Below are positions 24,561 through 38,067 of a stretch of DNA of 64,000 bases, one piece after another. Made by a program: the position numbers and the translations under genes. Position 1 is the first letter of the stretch, and every line of letters begins with the position of its first letter. Origin of the DNA: Hordeum vulgare subsp. vulgare (Eukaryota > Streptophyta > Magnoliopsida > Poales > Poaceae); assembly GCF_904849725.1 (NCBI RefSeq), contig NC_058523.1, positions 206,611,689 to 206,675,688 on the forward strand. The letters run 5' to 3'. A model generated the notes under the pieces. The model saw only the letters and a list, made by a program, of their open reading frames with translations. It ran no database searches and had not been told where the DNA came from.

Positions 24561-24857
24561 ATGGCTCGCAACGCACCATTCATCTTAGGCCCGATGTTAG
24601 AGAAAGAGAAGTTAGCTCGCAATGGAAACAACAATGTAGACTAGGTCTGTGCCTTGAGGATTTTCCTCGGGAGTGCTAATAGAGTGTGCGTGCTTGACGA
24701 ACCTATTCTAGCTAAATCAGCGACAATTGCCCCAGAAGATGAACAAAATGTATGGGCCACTACGGATGATGATTTCAACTTAGTGCACTACCTCATGTGA
24801 TCTTGCATGAGTCCAGAGCTTCAAAAATGTTTTGAATTCCATATTGCCAGAGATATG
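24561..24857 (+). pseudogene. Copia gag N-terminal relic
   Basis: From the ATG at 24561 one frame can be read through to 24857 with only two internal stops (TAG near 24642 and TGA near 24798). It contains GPMLEKEKLARNGNNN, VCALRIFL, VCVLDEPI, then a TDDDFNLVHYLM block and MSPELQKCFEFH. This is the N-terminal gag domain of plant copia elements. The frame is cut by the family C LTR fragment at 24858. The small number of lesions suggests it decayed after the copia element inserted rather than before. Confidence 0.75.
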
Positions 24858-25800
24858 TGCGTTGGTTTTTCCATGAAGAGGAAAGGGTGATGCAGGAAAG
24901 TAGATAAGTATTTCCCTCAGTTTGTTGAGAACCAAGGTATCAATCCAGTAGGAGTAACAAGCAAGGCCCCAATAGTAGTACCTACACAAACAATCAAACA
25001 CTTGCACCCAACGCTATAAAGGGGTTGTCAATCCCTTCAGAGTTATTTGCAAGGATGAGATATGATAGAGATACATATATAAAATATTACGGACACAAAA
25101 GTAGATAAATTGCAGAAAACTATTTTTGGTATTTTTGGTTTATAGAATTGAAAATATAATATGGAAAATAGATTCGGGGGCCATAGGTTTCACTAGAGGT
25201 TTCTCACACAAAGGAGAATAATATGGTGGGTGAATAAAATATTGTCGAGGAATTGATAGAAAAGCGAATAATTATGAAGATGTCTAAGGCAATGATTATG
25301 CATATAGGCATCGCGTCCGTGTCAAGTAGACCGAAACGATTCTGTATCTAATACTATTACTCAACACATCGACCGACTCCTGCCTGCATCTAGAGTATTA
25401 AGTTCATGAAGAACAGAGTAACGCATTAAGTAAGTTGACATGATGTAGAGCGATAAGCTCAAGCAATATGATGAAAACCCCAAAATTTTATCCTCAATGG
25501 CAACAATACAATACGTGCCTCGCTACCCCTACTATGTCAGTGGGTGAGGACACCACAAGATTGAACCCAAAACTAAGCACTTCTCCTGTTGCAAGAATTA
25601 CCAATCTAGTTGGCCAAACCAAACCAATAATTCGAAGAGACTTGCAAAGATATGAAATCATGCATATAAGAATTCAGAACAGACTCAAATAATATTCATA
25701 GATAATCTAAATATAAACTCGCGATTCATTGGATCTCGACAACATACCACAAAAGAGTATTACATCGGATAGATCTCCATGAAGATCATGAAGAACATGG
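24858..25800 (-). mobile_element. Truncated LTR, Athila-like family C (minus)
   Basis: Closely similar to the LTR at 61008-62539: both run tgcgttggtttttcc, then aagggtgatgcag, aaggggttgtcaatcc, gggggccatag, and a cgaccgactcctgcc-type block, to tcggatagatctccatgaag. It stops near 25800, about 0.55 kb before the expected LTR start, where family D sequence begins. The matching internal region is absent. It is a deletion remnant. Confidence 0.75.
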
Positions 25801-28303
25801 ATATGAGTTTTGCATGGAGCGTCATTTTATTTTGTTCTTCTCTGTTAGGTGTTATTTATAATATTGTTTTTCAATAAAAAAATCAAGAATTGCATTAGGA
25901 TGCTTGCATTGCATGCTTTGATTGGTGTTGTGTAAAAACATAAACTCGTGATGTAGTGTTTGAATTTTCATAGTTTACTGGAACGTGAAAAGTTTCTGAA
26001 CTTTTTAGACAGTGTTGTCATATGAATTCTATATCATGTATTAAATTTTAAGAAATTTTTTTATTTACAAAAGTACACTGTTTTCATAAATTGATACATA
26101 CTGTTCTGTTTGGACAGGTTGATGTCATAGTTTTCTTATTTGCTTATCCTATAGTTTCCATGGCCTATAATGACAGATATAATTTGTGGAAATGATAGTA
26201 AATAGTAGATGATGTTTGAAATTATTGTGTAACTTGTCTTGGCAGTACATACAGAGTTGATTTATTATTATGTGCAGTAACCTATCTCACGAGTTCTTTT
26301 CAAGTTTTGTGTGGATGAAGTTTTTCAGAATAGGTGAAACCGGGATATGAGAGGATCGAACAAGATACAAAAGCTCAAGCTTGGGGATGCCCAAGGCACT
26401 ACAAGTAAATATTTCAAGAACTCTCAAGCATCTAAGCTTGGGGATGCTACGCATCCCATCTCTCTTCGTCAACTATCGGTTAGCCAATGTTGAGCCTAAA
26501 TTTTTATTCGTTCACATGATGCTTCCTATTCTTGGAGTGCTATTTTTCTTTTGCTTGTTGTTTAAATAAAATACTCATATCTAAAAATATTTATTAAGAG
26601 AGAGAGAAATAATTTCCTCACATAGCTACTTAATTGTTTTACTACTCATTGATCTTCACTTATATGTTTCGGAGTAGTTTTGTCATTTACTCTCGTGGTT
26701 CCCTTATATCCTATGAGTAAATGGTTGAATGAATTGAATATCGTAAATCTTAGATTGTATATGTTTTATATGCTTATACCATGGGGAGTAATGAATTCAC
26801 ATATAAGAAGTATAGGTGGTAAAATTTATTGAAAGTTAGCAAACACCGCATTGGTCACTTGAACAATTCATGAAAGAATATTGAAGGAAGAGAGATTTCA
26901 CATATAAATATACTATCTTGGAAATCTTCTATGATTGTGAAGTTGGACAATTATTTTCAAACTTGAGAAAATTAGTTGAAGTTGGACAAGGAAGACAACG
27001 TAATGTGTTATGCTTGGGTATATTTGTATCGAAGTTATATTGTTATGGATCCTCCAACATGTGGTGCTTGCTTCCACTTCATACTAGCCAAAACTTCCAC
27101 ACTAAGTAGAAATACTACTTGTGCATCCAAACACCCTTAAACCCAAAGTTGTTCCATATGAGTCCACCATACCTACTTATATGCGGACTTTACCTGTCGT
27201 TCCAAGTAAATTTGCATGTGCCAAACTCTAAACCTTCAAATAATATTCTGTTTTGTATGCCCAAATCGCTCAATATAGTGACTAGGGGCTGTCAGTATCT
27301 TCCATGCTAGATGAGTTATTCTCACGATATGTGTGGATTCACTATTATTCACGAGAAAGTGGCTGGTATTCGGGATGCCCAGTCCCATGCTCAAAAAAAT
27401 CAAATCAAAATATAATGAAACAAAACTCCCCCAAGATTGTTGTTTGTATGGACGGTACCCGTGGATTCGGCTCGCCGCGGAGTGTGATTGATTGGTGGAG
27501 GGGCAGTAAAAACTTTACCATTCTGTTTGGGAACCGCCTACAATGTATCTAGCATGGAAGATACCGAGATCTCTCGGTTGTTATGTTGACAATGAAAGCA
27601 TACCGCTCAAAATTATTATTCGTCTCTATTTTAAAAGCTTGAGCTCTGGCACCTCTGCAAATCAATGCTTCCATCTGCGAAGGGCCTGTCTTTTACTTTC
27701 TAGTACTTACTTTTATACAAGGGTCATGGTGATCTTCACCACTTCCTATTTTTCGCCTTTTTCTCTTGTCAAGCATCATGTGGTGGGGAAAGATCCAAGC
27801 ATATATGGCCATTCAAATATATTTTATCATGAATTATTTTTATTGACAATTATCTATATGATAAATAAGTTGGGAGGCATAACTTTAAGCCCCTATCTTT
27901 CTCTTTGTTCGACGGATTCTATTTGGTCTGAAAATATGCTTTGAGTGTTAGCAATCATGGAAGACTATATGATAGTTGAGTATGTGGAATTTGCTAAATC
28001 AAAAGCTCTTACATAGACCCTTCCTGGAAATAAGATGAATTGCAATTATTTGGTGAGTGAAAGCATGGTTTGTTAGTTTTCAAGAAACTTTTTGGTATGT
28101 ACTTTAAGATGTGAATAGCTTGTTACTTGATCATGAGAAGTTTTATGAGATGAGCTACTGTTTATGGTTTATATTGATGCTAGAAAAAGTAATTGGAAGT
28201 ATAATTGATCAAACTTGTGCACTTGCTAGCATTCACACTTCATAAATTATTTCTTTTATCATTTACCTACTCGAGGACGAGTAGGAATTAAGATTGGGGA
28301 TGC
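25801..28303 (+). mobile_element. 3' internal (non-coding) region of Athila-like family D element
   Basis: No gene; open frames up to 133 codons (27543-27944) show no domain. It contains paired PPT-like motifs and a hairpin (26377-26457). At its end, a PPT of the form taagattggggatgc (28289-28303) sits directly before the LTR. The 5' half of the element, with PBS, gag and any pol, is missing; the left junction is with the family C LTR remnant. Confidence 0.65.
26377..26457 (+). other. 3' UTR hairpin and paired PPT-like motifs, family D
   Basis: AAGCTTGGGGATGC occurs at 26377-26390 and again at 26434-26447, exactly 57 bases apart. The second copy forms the stem gggatgc (26441-26447), loop tac, gcatccc (26451-26457). 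Confidence 0.75.
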
Positions 28304-29887
28304 TCATACGTCTCGAACATATCTATAATTTATGAAATATTCATCCCATGTTTACAATAGTTTTATATTCTTTTGGTATGATTTTATTAGAACTAACTAG
28401 GACTGACGTTGTTTTCAGCAGAACTACTGTGGTGTTGTTTTTGTACAAAAATAAAAGTTCTTGGAATGGGCTGGAAATTTACGGAGAATATTTTTGGAAA
28501 ATATAAAAAATACTGGTGCAAAAAGATACCAGAGAGGAGTCCCGAGGCAGTCACAAGCCTAGGGAGTCCCCTTGACGTGAGACCGACGCCAAAAATTCCT
28601 ATAAATCCCAAAACCCCCAGAAATAAACCTAGATCGGGAGTTCCGACGCCGCAAGCCTCTAGAGCCACGAAAAACCAATCAGGAGCCCGTTCTGGCACCC
28701 TCCGGAGGGGAAACCATCACCGGAGGCCATCTTCATCATCCCGGCGGTCTCCATGATGAGGAGGGAGTAATTCACCCTCGGGCCTGAGGGTATGTACCAG
28801 TAGCTATGTGTTTGATCTATCTTTCTCTCTCTCATGTTCTCGAGATGGCACGATCTTGATTGATGCGAGCTTTATTAATATAGATGAATCATATGGAGTT
28901 TTCCGCTCTCTATCTTCTTGTGATAAATCGAGTTTTCCCTTTGAAGTTTTCTTATCGGATTGAGTCTTTAAGGATTTGAGAACACTTGATGTATGTCTTG
29001 CGACGGGATATCTGTGGTGACAATGGGGTTTTCTATTGATCGACTTGATGTATGTTTTGGGGGTCAACTTGCGGGTATCGTGACTTTGAGAATCTATGCA
29101 TAGGGATTGGCACATGTTGCTATCTTGACTCTCCGATAGAAACTTTGGGGTACTCTTTGAAGTTCTTTGTGTTGGATTGAACATGATGAATCTGAAATTG
29201 TGTGATGCATGTCGTATAATCAAGACCATGGGTACTTGTGGTGACATTGGAGTATCTAGGTGACATTAGGGTTTTGGTTGATGTGTATCTTAAGGTATTA
29301 TTTTAGTACGAACTCTAGGGCTGTTTGTGACACTTATAGGGATAGCTCATAAGATTTATCGGAAAAGATAACTTTGAGGTGGTTTCGTACCCTACAATAA
29401 TTTCTTCGTTAGTTCTCCGCTATTTTTGACTTTGGAGTGAACTTTTTGTCACACGAGAGGTATTTAGATATGATTCAACTATGTTAGTATTGTTGAGAGA
29501 ACTTGCACTAGTGAAATATGGACCCTAGGCCTTGTTTCCAGGCATTTATACAACATTTTGCTTGTTGTTTACTATTTGTTACCTTGCTGTTTTTATATTT
29601 CCATATTACAAAAACCTATATCTACCATCCATATTACACGCACCATCTCTTCGCCGAACTAGTGCACCTATACAATTTACCATTGTATTGGGTGTGTTGG
29701 GGACACAAGAGACTCTTTTTTATTTGATGGAAGGGTTGCTTGAGAGAGACCATCTTCATCCTACGCCTCCCACGGATTGATAAACCTTAGGTCATCCATT
29801 TGAGGGAAACTTTCTATTGTCCTACAAAACTCTACGCTTGGAGGCCCAACACGAGTCTACAAGAACAAGGTTGTGTAGTAGACATCA
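28304..29887 (+). mobile_element. 3' LTR of Athila-like family D element
   Basis: 1584 bp. It starts tcatacgtctcgaac just after the PPT (TG mutated to TC) and ends gtagtagacatca. A TATA box tataaat lies at 28600-28606. A right-hand target flank exists (GTGGT) but the left partner is lost. It interrupts the LINE relic at 29888. Confidence 0.75.
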
Positions 29888-32608
29888 GTGGTTTGCCCCG
29901 AGTAGAGTTTGCTAGGTAAAATTTCTCTATGTGTTTGACTCCTGCTCCCAGAGAACGTCCAGCTTATTCCAGCATACAGTGGCAAAAGGGCAATGAGATA
30001 ATAGATGATCATTAGTTTCTAGCACGTCATAATTGCATAGCAGGCTTGAGTGATCCTCCCCTATTACAAAGTGTTTTCTCGGCAGTAGATCTCTTGTGTT
30101 TACTCTATCCATTCGTTACAACCATGCAAAAACTTTGTGCCTCAAAATACATTTGGATGTCCATAAGCTTGTGATGTAATTCGGGGCTTGCACATTTATG
30201 AGAAATGAATCTATAGAATTTCTTAGGCTTGTAATCCACATCGTCCCAGCAGTAAAACCATTCATATGTTAATAGAGGTTCCAATTGTATTAGGTCCATG
30301 GTGATCATCAAATCATCGACTTCCAAACGTGCCTCAATACAAAGCGGTAACTGTAAGTTTGAATCTGGATTAGCATCATTATAGAATTGGGTGAGTGATG
30401 TGTCTTCGTTGTTTGCATAGGAGAACATATGCTCATGTAATTCCATCAGGACTTGGTTGTTGTGCCACTGGTCTTTACATAGCAGAATGGTATCACCCGC
30501 ATTCGGTATGTGGTAAAACCCCTATAAATATGAGATAGGGATGATACATCCTTCGACCAAAACGAACCACAACTTTGGACAACATGTGGTGGTGTTGGGT
30601 CATAGTATGCATTCCAGACTAACATGACCCATGGTATATCTGTTTTGTGATAGAATTTATGTAAAAAATGCAATAGAAGAGCCTTGTTCTGGATTTTCAA
30701 ATCAATAATACCAAGCCCACCTTTATTCTTTGGTATGCAGACCAGATCCCATGCTGCCAAGGAATGTGTTTTAGAATCTCTGTCTTTGATTTTCCTCCAA
30801 ATATAGTGTGTGCATGCTCTATCAAATATATCAACTAACTTGAAGGGAAGTTGAAGCACACACACTGCAAAAGATAATAGTGAAGATAGAGCTGAATTTA
30901 TAAGTTGCAACCTTTCTCCATATGATAGCCAGATCGCGGTACTAGTAAGTCTCCTTTTAATTCTATCTAGAAGTGACATAAGGTCTCGAACAATTGGTCT
31001 AGTAATTCCTATTGGGAGTCGGTGGTAGGTGAAAGGCATTAAACCAACCTAGCAGCCAAGAATTGACGCAAGTTATGTGGCTTTTTCATTGTTTATATTA
31101 ATGGGCATGAGTTCTGACTTTGAGTAGTTGATCTTCAATCCCGTTATGTTTACATAAGCATCCAAAAGTTGTTTAATGACCCATAGCTCTGTACATTTAG
31201 CTAGTAGGATAAGCAAGATCGCATCTGCATATTAAATTACTCGGTATAATTTTGAAGCTGCTTGTTCAAACGGTAGTGTTAGGTATGCTTCCATCCAAGC
31301 ACTATTTACCACCGGTTGCAGCAGATCAACTTCTAAAACAAATGAAAATAGGTGAAAATGGGTCTACCTGCATGACTCAACATTTGCATTTAAACTTTTC
31401 CCAGGTACTCCATTTAGGAGGCTAGAAGAGGATCCAGATTCCAGAATAATTTTAATCCACATACACCATGCTCATCAGAACCCTTACATTTCAACATATT
31501 GAGAATGAAAGGGTGGTCCATTGTATCAAATGCATTAGCAATATATAGTTTTAGAATGACAATCTCTTTACCAGACTGATTGCATAGATGAAGAAACTCA
31601 AATTCCCAAGTGAGAAAGTCATATATTGTTCTAGATATAATAAACCCATATTGATTGCGGTGCACAATTTTTAGGATCCATTGTTGAAGTATTTCTGCAA
31701 GAAATTTCGTCAATACTTTAAGCACATAGTTTGAAAGGGATATTGGTCTGAAGTCATTATCCATTTTTGGAGAGGTGGTTTTTGGTATGGGATTTACCAA
31801 TAATGTGTTTAAGCAATTTAGATTGATTTTTTCCTTCCAAAAAGTCTGGACGTAACTGATAAAGATCCTCCTTCTTGACATCCCAACAGATCTTGAGAAA
31901 TTGACCATTGAAACCATCAGGATCTAGTGCTCTATCTTCTCGAATAAGCTTGATAACTCTATCATTTCCTCATGAGAGAATGGAATAGATAATTAGTGTA
32001 GACCTTCAACTCTTTGTACCAAGTCAGGAAGGTCAAACTAGATCTTGTGTCTTATGGAATGCCCATTATGTTCTTGAAACACTAAAAGAAAGCTGCAGCT
32101 TTTTCTTTATGATTTTCAGTTGTTCCGCCGTCCAGAAGTTGCACAGAAGGAATGGCATTACGCATATATCACTCACTGGCCCTAGCATGCAACTATTTTG
32201 TATTCTCTTCACCCTCCACTGCTCACATGTAGGTACACCGGTTCTTCTAGTATGCACTTTGATATTTGAGTAGTCTTAGCACATGTTTCTTTATAATACG
32301 ACAAAAATTTGCTTCACGTATAGTGAGTAGCATGAGATCTTATAGGTTATCTGGATGGAGTAATTGAGTGTTACAACTGACAATTAATAAGTTAAGCTTT
32401 GAGACACCTTTACTCCATTGTTTAAGTGTATATCTCAATCTCTTCAGTTTGGCTGAGATGCGAGTTCCACTCGATGTTGCTCTTATCGGTTTGTTCCAAG
32501 AAATTCTAACTGTTTCCATGAAACCAAAGTGTTTGGGCCAATAGCTCTCAAATCTAAACAAGTTTCAGGGTGGGATAGAAGTTTGTATGGACATGACACA
32601 AGGAACGT
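29888..32608 (-). pseudogene. Non-LTR retrotransposon (LINE, L1-type) reverse transcriptase relic
   Basis: Minus-strand pieces, 5' to 3': a pre-RT linker (32561-32340, FRFESYWPKHFGF); RT (31917-31414) with NDFRPISLSNYVLKVLTKF and an NQYGFI block; RT/connection (31039-30446) with YGERLQLINSALSSL, AAWDLVCIPKNKGGLGI and CGSFWSKDV; then a zinc-finger RT-associated domain (30112-29927) with RVNTRDLLPRK and HLLSHCPFA. The catalytic box around 31231-31220 reads YADA followed by ILLI, lacking one of the paired aspartates. Several frameshifts and stops are present. The endonuclease half is missing: the Maximus LTR begins at 32609. The 3' end is cut by the family D LTR, so no poly(A) is seen. Confidence 0.85.
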
Positions 32609-33825
32609 TGAAAGTGTATTATATCGACTAGAGGGGGGGGTGAATAGGAGATTTTTAGAATTTCATCACTGAGGAAATTCCTTATGAGGAAATTCCTCAC
32701 TGATGACTAACTTGCAGTGGAAAGAGCAAAAGGATCAGGAGTGCAAAGTATCACTACAGCAGCTTTTCAGGGTGAGGAATATGAAAAATAGTTTGCACAG
32801 TACACAGGCACGGATTAACTCGCGTGAAGAATTTGGGGTTGAGGACTTTCAGAGAAAGTCTTCAGCAAATTCTTCAAACAGTGACAGTGAAAATCATCAA
32901 CACACAAGCTGAGGAATGTAAAGAGTTGAAGAAATAGAACCCGTTTCACAGTGAAGATACTGGTTGATGACCCAGTTCCAACTGCTGTGACAGTTGTACA
33001 TCTGGTTTGGAGCGGCTTGGTATTGAAACCAAAAGACACACATTCCCTACCGTATTGTCCTTGGGCTAAGAACACACAGTCCTCGCCCAACACTCATGGT
33101 AAGTCTTCAGGGCAGACTTCCAAACCCTCACAAACTTGGTCACCTGGCGATCCACAATTGACTGCTGGATTCCTCTAGACCATGACGCCTAACCGTCTGG
33201 AGGATGCACATTACTCAAAGGTAAAAGGCTTGACTCCCACACAGGAACAACTTCTTCAGTGATGCTCAATCACTTGGTTTTCGGTTTGTGGTTTGGTGTT
33301 TGGGGTATTTCCTCACTGATGAATTACTCTCGAAGACTCTGAGGAATTTGGGTTGCTCTTATGACAAGTGTCAGTTTCTGACGGAGCAGCCAACTAGCTA
33401 ATGGTTGTGGGGGCGGCTATTTATAGCCTGGGAGCATCCCCACATGATTTGACATTAATGCCCTTAATAGTATGACGTTGGTGTGGATAATACCAATGAT
33501 GTGGCGCGACTTGCGGTAACGGTCGGGACCCTCAACTGTGAGAGTCCTCATGTCTCTCATATTCCTCACTTGAGGCTTTTGGTACGATTAGGCTTGGGTT
33601 GAGCATCATGAGGAAATTCATTCAGACGTGTTCTTTTGACCCCCTTTAACAGTACGGTGTTCCTATGACTCAAAAGTGGAGAAAATAAAATAGACAGAAT
33701 AAATCCTCATGCTTCAACATATTCAACTTGTTTTTCTTCAGGACACACCGAATTCCTCATCTTGAATTTCTTCATGAGGAATATCAATTTCATCGCAATT
33801 TCTTCGCGATTCAATTCTTCAGCTC
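32609..33825 (-). repeat. 3' LTR of Maximus-like element, larger piece
   Basis: Starts in plus view with tgaaagtgtattatatcgac and a C/G homopolymer (ggggggggg at 32632-32641) shared with this LTR family. It runs to the AGCTC duplication at 33821-33825. In element orientation it is the distal (CA) side. Joined to 46040-46209, the LTR is about 1.39 kb. Confidence 0.8.
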
Positions 33826-36800
33826 TGTCACATCCCTAGTTACCCCTTTGATGAATAGCAAGGTTGTGCTCATATCTTCATTATTGCATTAGAAGTGAAA
33901 TGGAAAAACAAGAGAAAAACCCTAGCAACTCTATATGCAAAACAATTCAAAGTGGTGACAAATCAATGAACCCAAAATGGCCTCCATAAAAGTCCATCAT
34001 TTTTGATAAATGTTGGAAAGAAAATATCAGGGGTGGTATATATTTTCAAAATACTTTTGGCATTTTATTTTAAACACAAAAGCCACTGAAATCAATTAAT
34101 TAATTGACTTCCAATACTTCCTAGTTTTACAAAATGTTGAAACTATTATGTGGCATTGCTTATTTTTATCACTGTCACATAACACTAATTTAGGGTTTTA
34201 TAAAATATCTAAACATTTGACTTTAAAACCTAATCCTAAATACCAGAAAGAAATAAAAATAGAAAAAGGAAAAGAGAGAGAGAGACACTTATCTTGTGCT
34301 CACCTACGGCCCAGCCCACCAGGGGCACCGCTGTCTTCCTCCTCCTGCCAGGAGGAGAAGCAGCTGCGTGCCCGACGCATCGCCGGGCACCGCCACGTCC
34401 CCTGGCCGCCTCCTGCTCGCCCTGTCCTTATCTCCTCGCCGTGGAAGCCCCAGACCCCCCCCCCCTCGAGCTCATCCTCCTCTCCAGTCTCTCCCTATCC
34501 CTCTGCTTCTCCCTCCCCCATGGATTCCAGCGAGGCCGTCGCCGCCGTTAGTCGCAGTCGTAGCCTCAGGCTTCCCCTCACCTTCCTGGCCGGCTCATTA
34601 GCTCTGCCTCGTCGAGAAGCTCCTCGCCGTCAACCTCCCCGAGCACCCGAGCCACGGAGCATCGCCATCGCCGTCGTCCCCTTCACCTCCGGCCGCCAGA
34701 CCTTCCTCGTCGATTCACGCCAACCAAAGTGTCCCCGAGCTCGTCGTCTGCTCCAGTCGATTCCCTGTGAGCCGCCGGACGCTTTCCCCCTCCCCTTGTC
34801 GATCTCCCCTTCCTCCCACCATGCTAGCTGCCGGAGCCGAAGCCCCTGCCGCCGGCCATGGTGTCATCGTGGTTAGCAACCCCGAGAGCCACTGCCGAGC
34901 ACCCCGGCGTGCTCAGTGAGCTCTCGTGAAGCCATAGCCGTCCCAATCTCTTCCTCCCGTGCCTTCTAGTGCTAACCTCGCCGTGGCCGAGTTTTGGTAG
35001 CCGTCGTGGCTCGTTGCCGGGGCTACTCAGGTGACCTAGCCCCCCCCCCTTCGGGCCCCCTGTGCGATGCGGTCGAGCCTGGGCTTCACCCCAGTGCCTT
35101 CAGCGCTTCTAACCGAGCCCCATAGGCCGTTTTGGAGCATCTCCGGCGAGCCTCCGCCGCGCCCGTGGTCGCCGCCGGCCAGGCCCCGGTAGCCCTGACG
35201 TGGCCAGACATTAGCCACCACTAACCCCCTTCCCAGAGACGCTGACATAGGGCCCCACGCGTGGGTCAAACTCCCATTAGTGCGGGTCAACGCGGGATTA
35301 AGCTCTGGGTCACTGACTAGTGGACCCCACTGGTCAGGTTTGACCTGGCCCAGGCGCTGTTGACTGCTGACGCAGTGATGACATCACAGTGACGCAGTAA
35401 TTGATTTTCTGTTTATAAATTAATTCCAGAAAATGCCTAAAACTTGTAAAAATCATAGAAATTAAAATATAACTCGGATGAAAATAATTTATATATGAAA
35501 AAGTATCAGAAAAATCCATGGAATCTGATTATAGCATTTTCATGCATGTTTGAAAAAGTTAACAACACCAAATAGGCAAAATGATGAATAGGGTAAATTT
35601 AATAAATAGTTTGGAGTTGGAAATTGATACTTATTTGATTTCCACTTCAATTACTATGCTCAAACATTGGTCAATGCAAATCAGTACCTCAAAATACTAA
35701 CTCCGTACATGTGGAAACAATTTGTTATGAGCATCAGGTCGAATCAATTAAAAGGGTACCCGGAACAATAACCGGCTTGAAGTGATGTTTGAATCCTAAT
35801 TCAAACCAGCTTCACCTTAAGAAATGATAGCCACATTAACCCTGCCACCTTTCATTTCATGTGTTGAGCATGCATCATAGTGTTGCATTTCCGTGAAGTA
35901 ATTGTTGTTCTTTCTTGTTTGTCGGTGTTGTTCCCCCTCGCTAAACTATATCTCCGACGATGTGATCGTTGACATTGATGAAGACCCATTGCTATCTTCA
36001 GACGTGTCAGGCAAGCAAACCCCCCTTGAGCATATTGAAATAAACCCACTCTCTCGCTCCTGCTCTCTTTTACTGCATTAGGACAAACACGATTCAACTG
36101 TGCATGTTATCGGTAGTTGAACCCATTCCTCTGCATGACCTGATTTTGTCACAGTAAATAGTTGAAACCACTCAGCATGAGTAGCAACTGCTTGAGCCTT
36201 GTTGTGCTTACTCATCCATGCTTGTTTACAATGCCTGCTATGCTTAGAGTCGTGTCGGGTCTGATCCATCTGGATGATGAATCGGAATGGTTGTGATCAT
36301 GTTCTACAGTGTGAGAGTAAAGGTGTGAATCTCATTTGGTAAAGGTAGCGATGAGAGGCCATGAAGGAGTACATGGCGGGTTGTCTCATTGGGACCGTCC
36401 TTAGGAACTGAGTTCTGTGTATGTTATCCAAGACAAGATACTACCATGCATTGGGCCCTGAAATATGACCCCGCTCGGCTTATTAATTGCCTAGATCTCT
36501 GTCCAGGAGTTGCAATTAGTTTCTGGTGTTTGTAGGAAAAGTGTTGGCGGCCGTGTTTAGCTCTGCCCGACGGGGTAGGCTTCACTACGGTAGATACACA
36601 GCGGCACGGTGTACCAAGTGGCACCCGAATGGTGGGCTTGGGAACCCTGCGCGCATCGTTTGGGGCCGTAGAGGAAACCTCGGCCGGACTTCCTTGCGGG
36701 TTCAGTCTCAAATAGGCGATAAACCTGGACTAGGGTCTTGTGTGGTTAACGGTCGTGGCCGACACCCACGCCAGTGCTTCCGCTTGAAGGTTGCCGAGAT

Positions 36801-38051
36801 GCATGACATGCATATGGTGCTAAGTGGTGGGAGCATGTGTGAAGAAGTATACCCCTGCAGGGTGATTCAATCTGTTCGAATAGCCGCGTCCTCGGTTATG
36901 GACTACTTGGAAACATTACGTGGTACATAGACAACTTAAATGGATACTCTAAAAACATGCAAGATAAGTGTGAGTGCTATGGAAGGCCTTCTCGTGGCGA
37001 GACGAGAGTGGATCCATAGTAGGGTATTGAATTGGTGAATATGTGGACTCGTGTGCGCTATCCCACCTCAAAGAAAGAACTCGTAGTCGTAGTACAGGTT
37101 AGCCAAGAGTCAAAGCTGGCTTGCTGCAATCAAACCCCACAATCCTTTCATTGAAACATGATGCATATGTAGATAGTTCTGATGTAAGACTTGCTAAGTA
37201 CCTTTGTACTCACGGTTGCTTATTTATGTTTTGCAGAGAAGATTTAGTCTCATTAAAGGTTTCTACACGACGTGTTCGATGTTGATCGGAATAGCTTGGG
37301 AATCCCAGACAGAGGTCTGGCTCCTTTGGTAGGGTCGTAGTAGCTTTTCAGGCTCTTCCAACCACTTTTAGTAGACGTCTGTACTCAGACATGAATTGCT
37401 TCCGCTTGTTGCTTGTAGGACTTGAGTGTTGGGTCACGAGACCCCTGTTTGTAATATCATACCATGTTGACTCTTAAGAGTCTTTAATAAATGCTTGAGT
37501 CATAGAGTTATGTTGTGATGCCATGTTGTATCTACACATATCGTGCATAATGTGTGTATGTTTGAAATGCATTATATGTGTGGGATTCGACACCTAGTTG
37601 TTTGCCTTTAGTAGTACTCTTTACAGGGAAATGCCTCTTTGTGCTTCCATCGAGCCTTGGTAGCTTGCTACTGCTCGGAACACATTGATTGACCGGCATG
37701 TATCCTTCTTTGCTGCTGTGTCTGTCCCCTCGGGGAAATGTCACGCGATGTAATGGAGTCCTTGTAGCTTGCTACGACTCGTCTACACACGCTGATGACC
37801 GACACCTGCCTTGCTGGGTTATGTATGCCTATCCCTGTACGGTTGTACCGCTGGGGTTTATAACTAGTCATGTCGACCCGGGTTCTTTGTCGTTTGAACG
37901 CTAGCAACATATTCATATACGTGAGCCAAAAGACGCAAATGGTCGCGGCCAAGGTAAGGTGGCAGCCGTGGAGTTTACCGTGCGTGAGGACGCAAAGTGA
38001 TGTGATGTGTTACAGGCTAGGTTCTTATGACTCAGGATCGGGGTCCCGACA
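33826..38051 (+). repeat. Left LTR of LARD
   Basis: 4226 bp. A (GA) microsatellite lies at 34273-34284, followed by a GC-rich leader-like block 34290-35300 and an AT-rich remainder. The open frames 34148-34876 and 36526-36930 fall in it; both recur in the other LTR because the copies are near identical, and neither shows a known domain. Confidence 0.9.
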
Positions 38052-38055
38052 ACGT

Positions 38056-38067
38056 TGGTATCAGAGC
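38056..38067 (+). promoter_or_regulatory. Primer binding site of LARD (initiator tRNA-Met)
   Basis: TGGTATCAGAGC, a perfect match to the plant initiator-Met primer site, four bases after the LTR end. Confidence 0.92.

Noticed and set aside
34148..34876. 242-codon open frame in the LARD left LTR (and 193 codons at 42280-42861)
   Set aside because: It lies in the GC-rich leader of the LTR, and the two copies differ here more than anywhere else in the LTR, without any sign of coding constraint. No known domain.
36526..36930. 134-codon open frame present identically in both LARD LTRs (also 44509-44913)
   Set aside because: Identity follows from the young age of the LTR pair, so it is no evidence for a gene.
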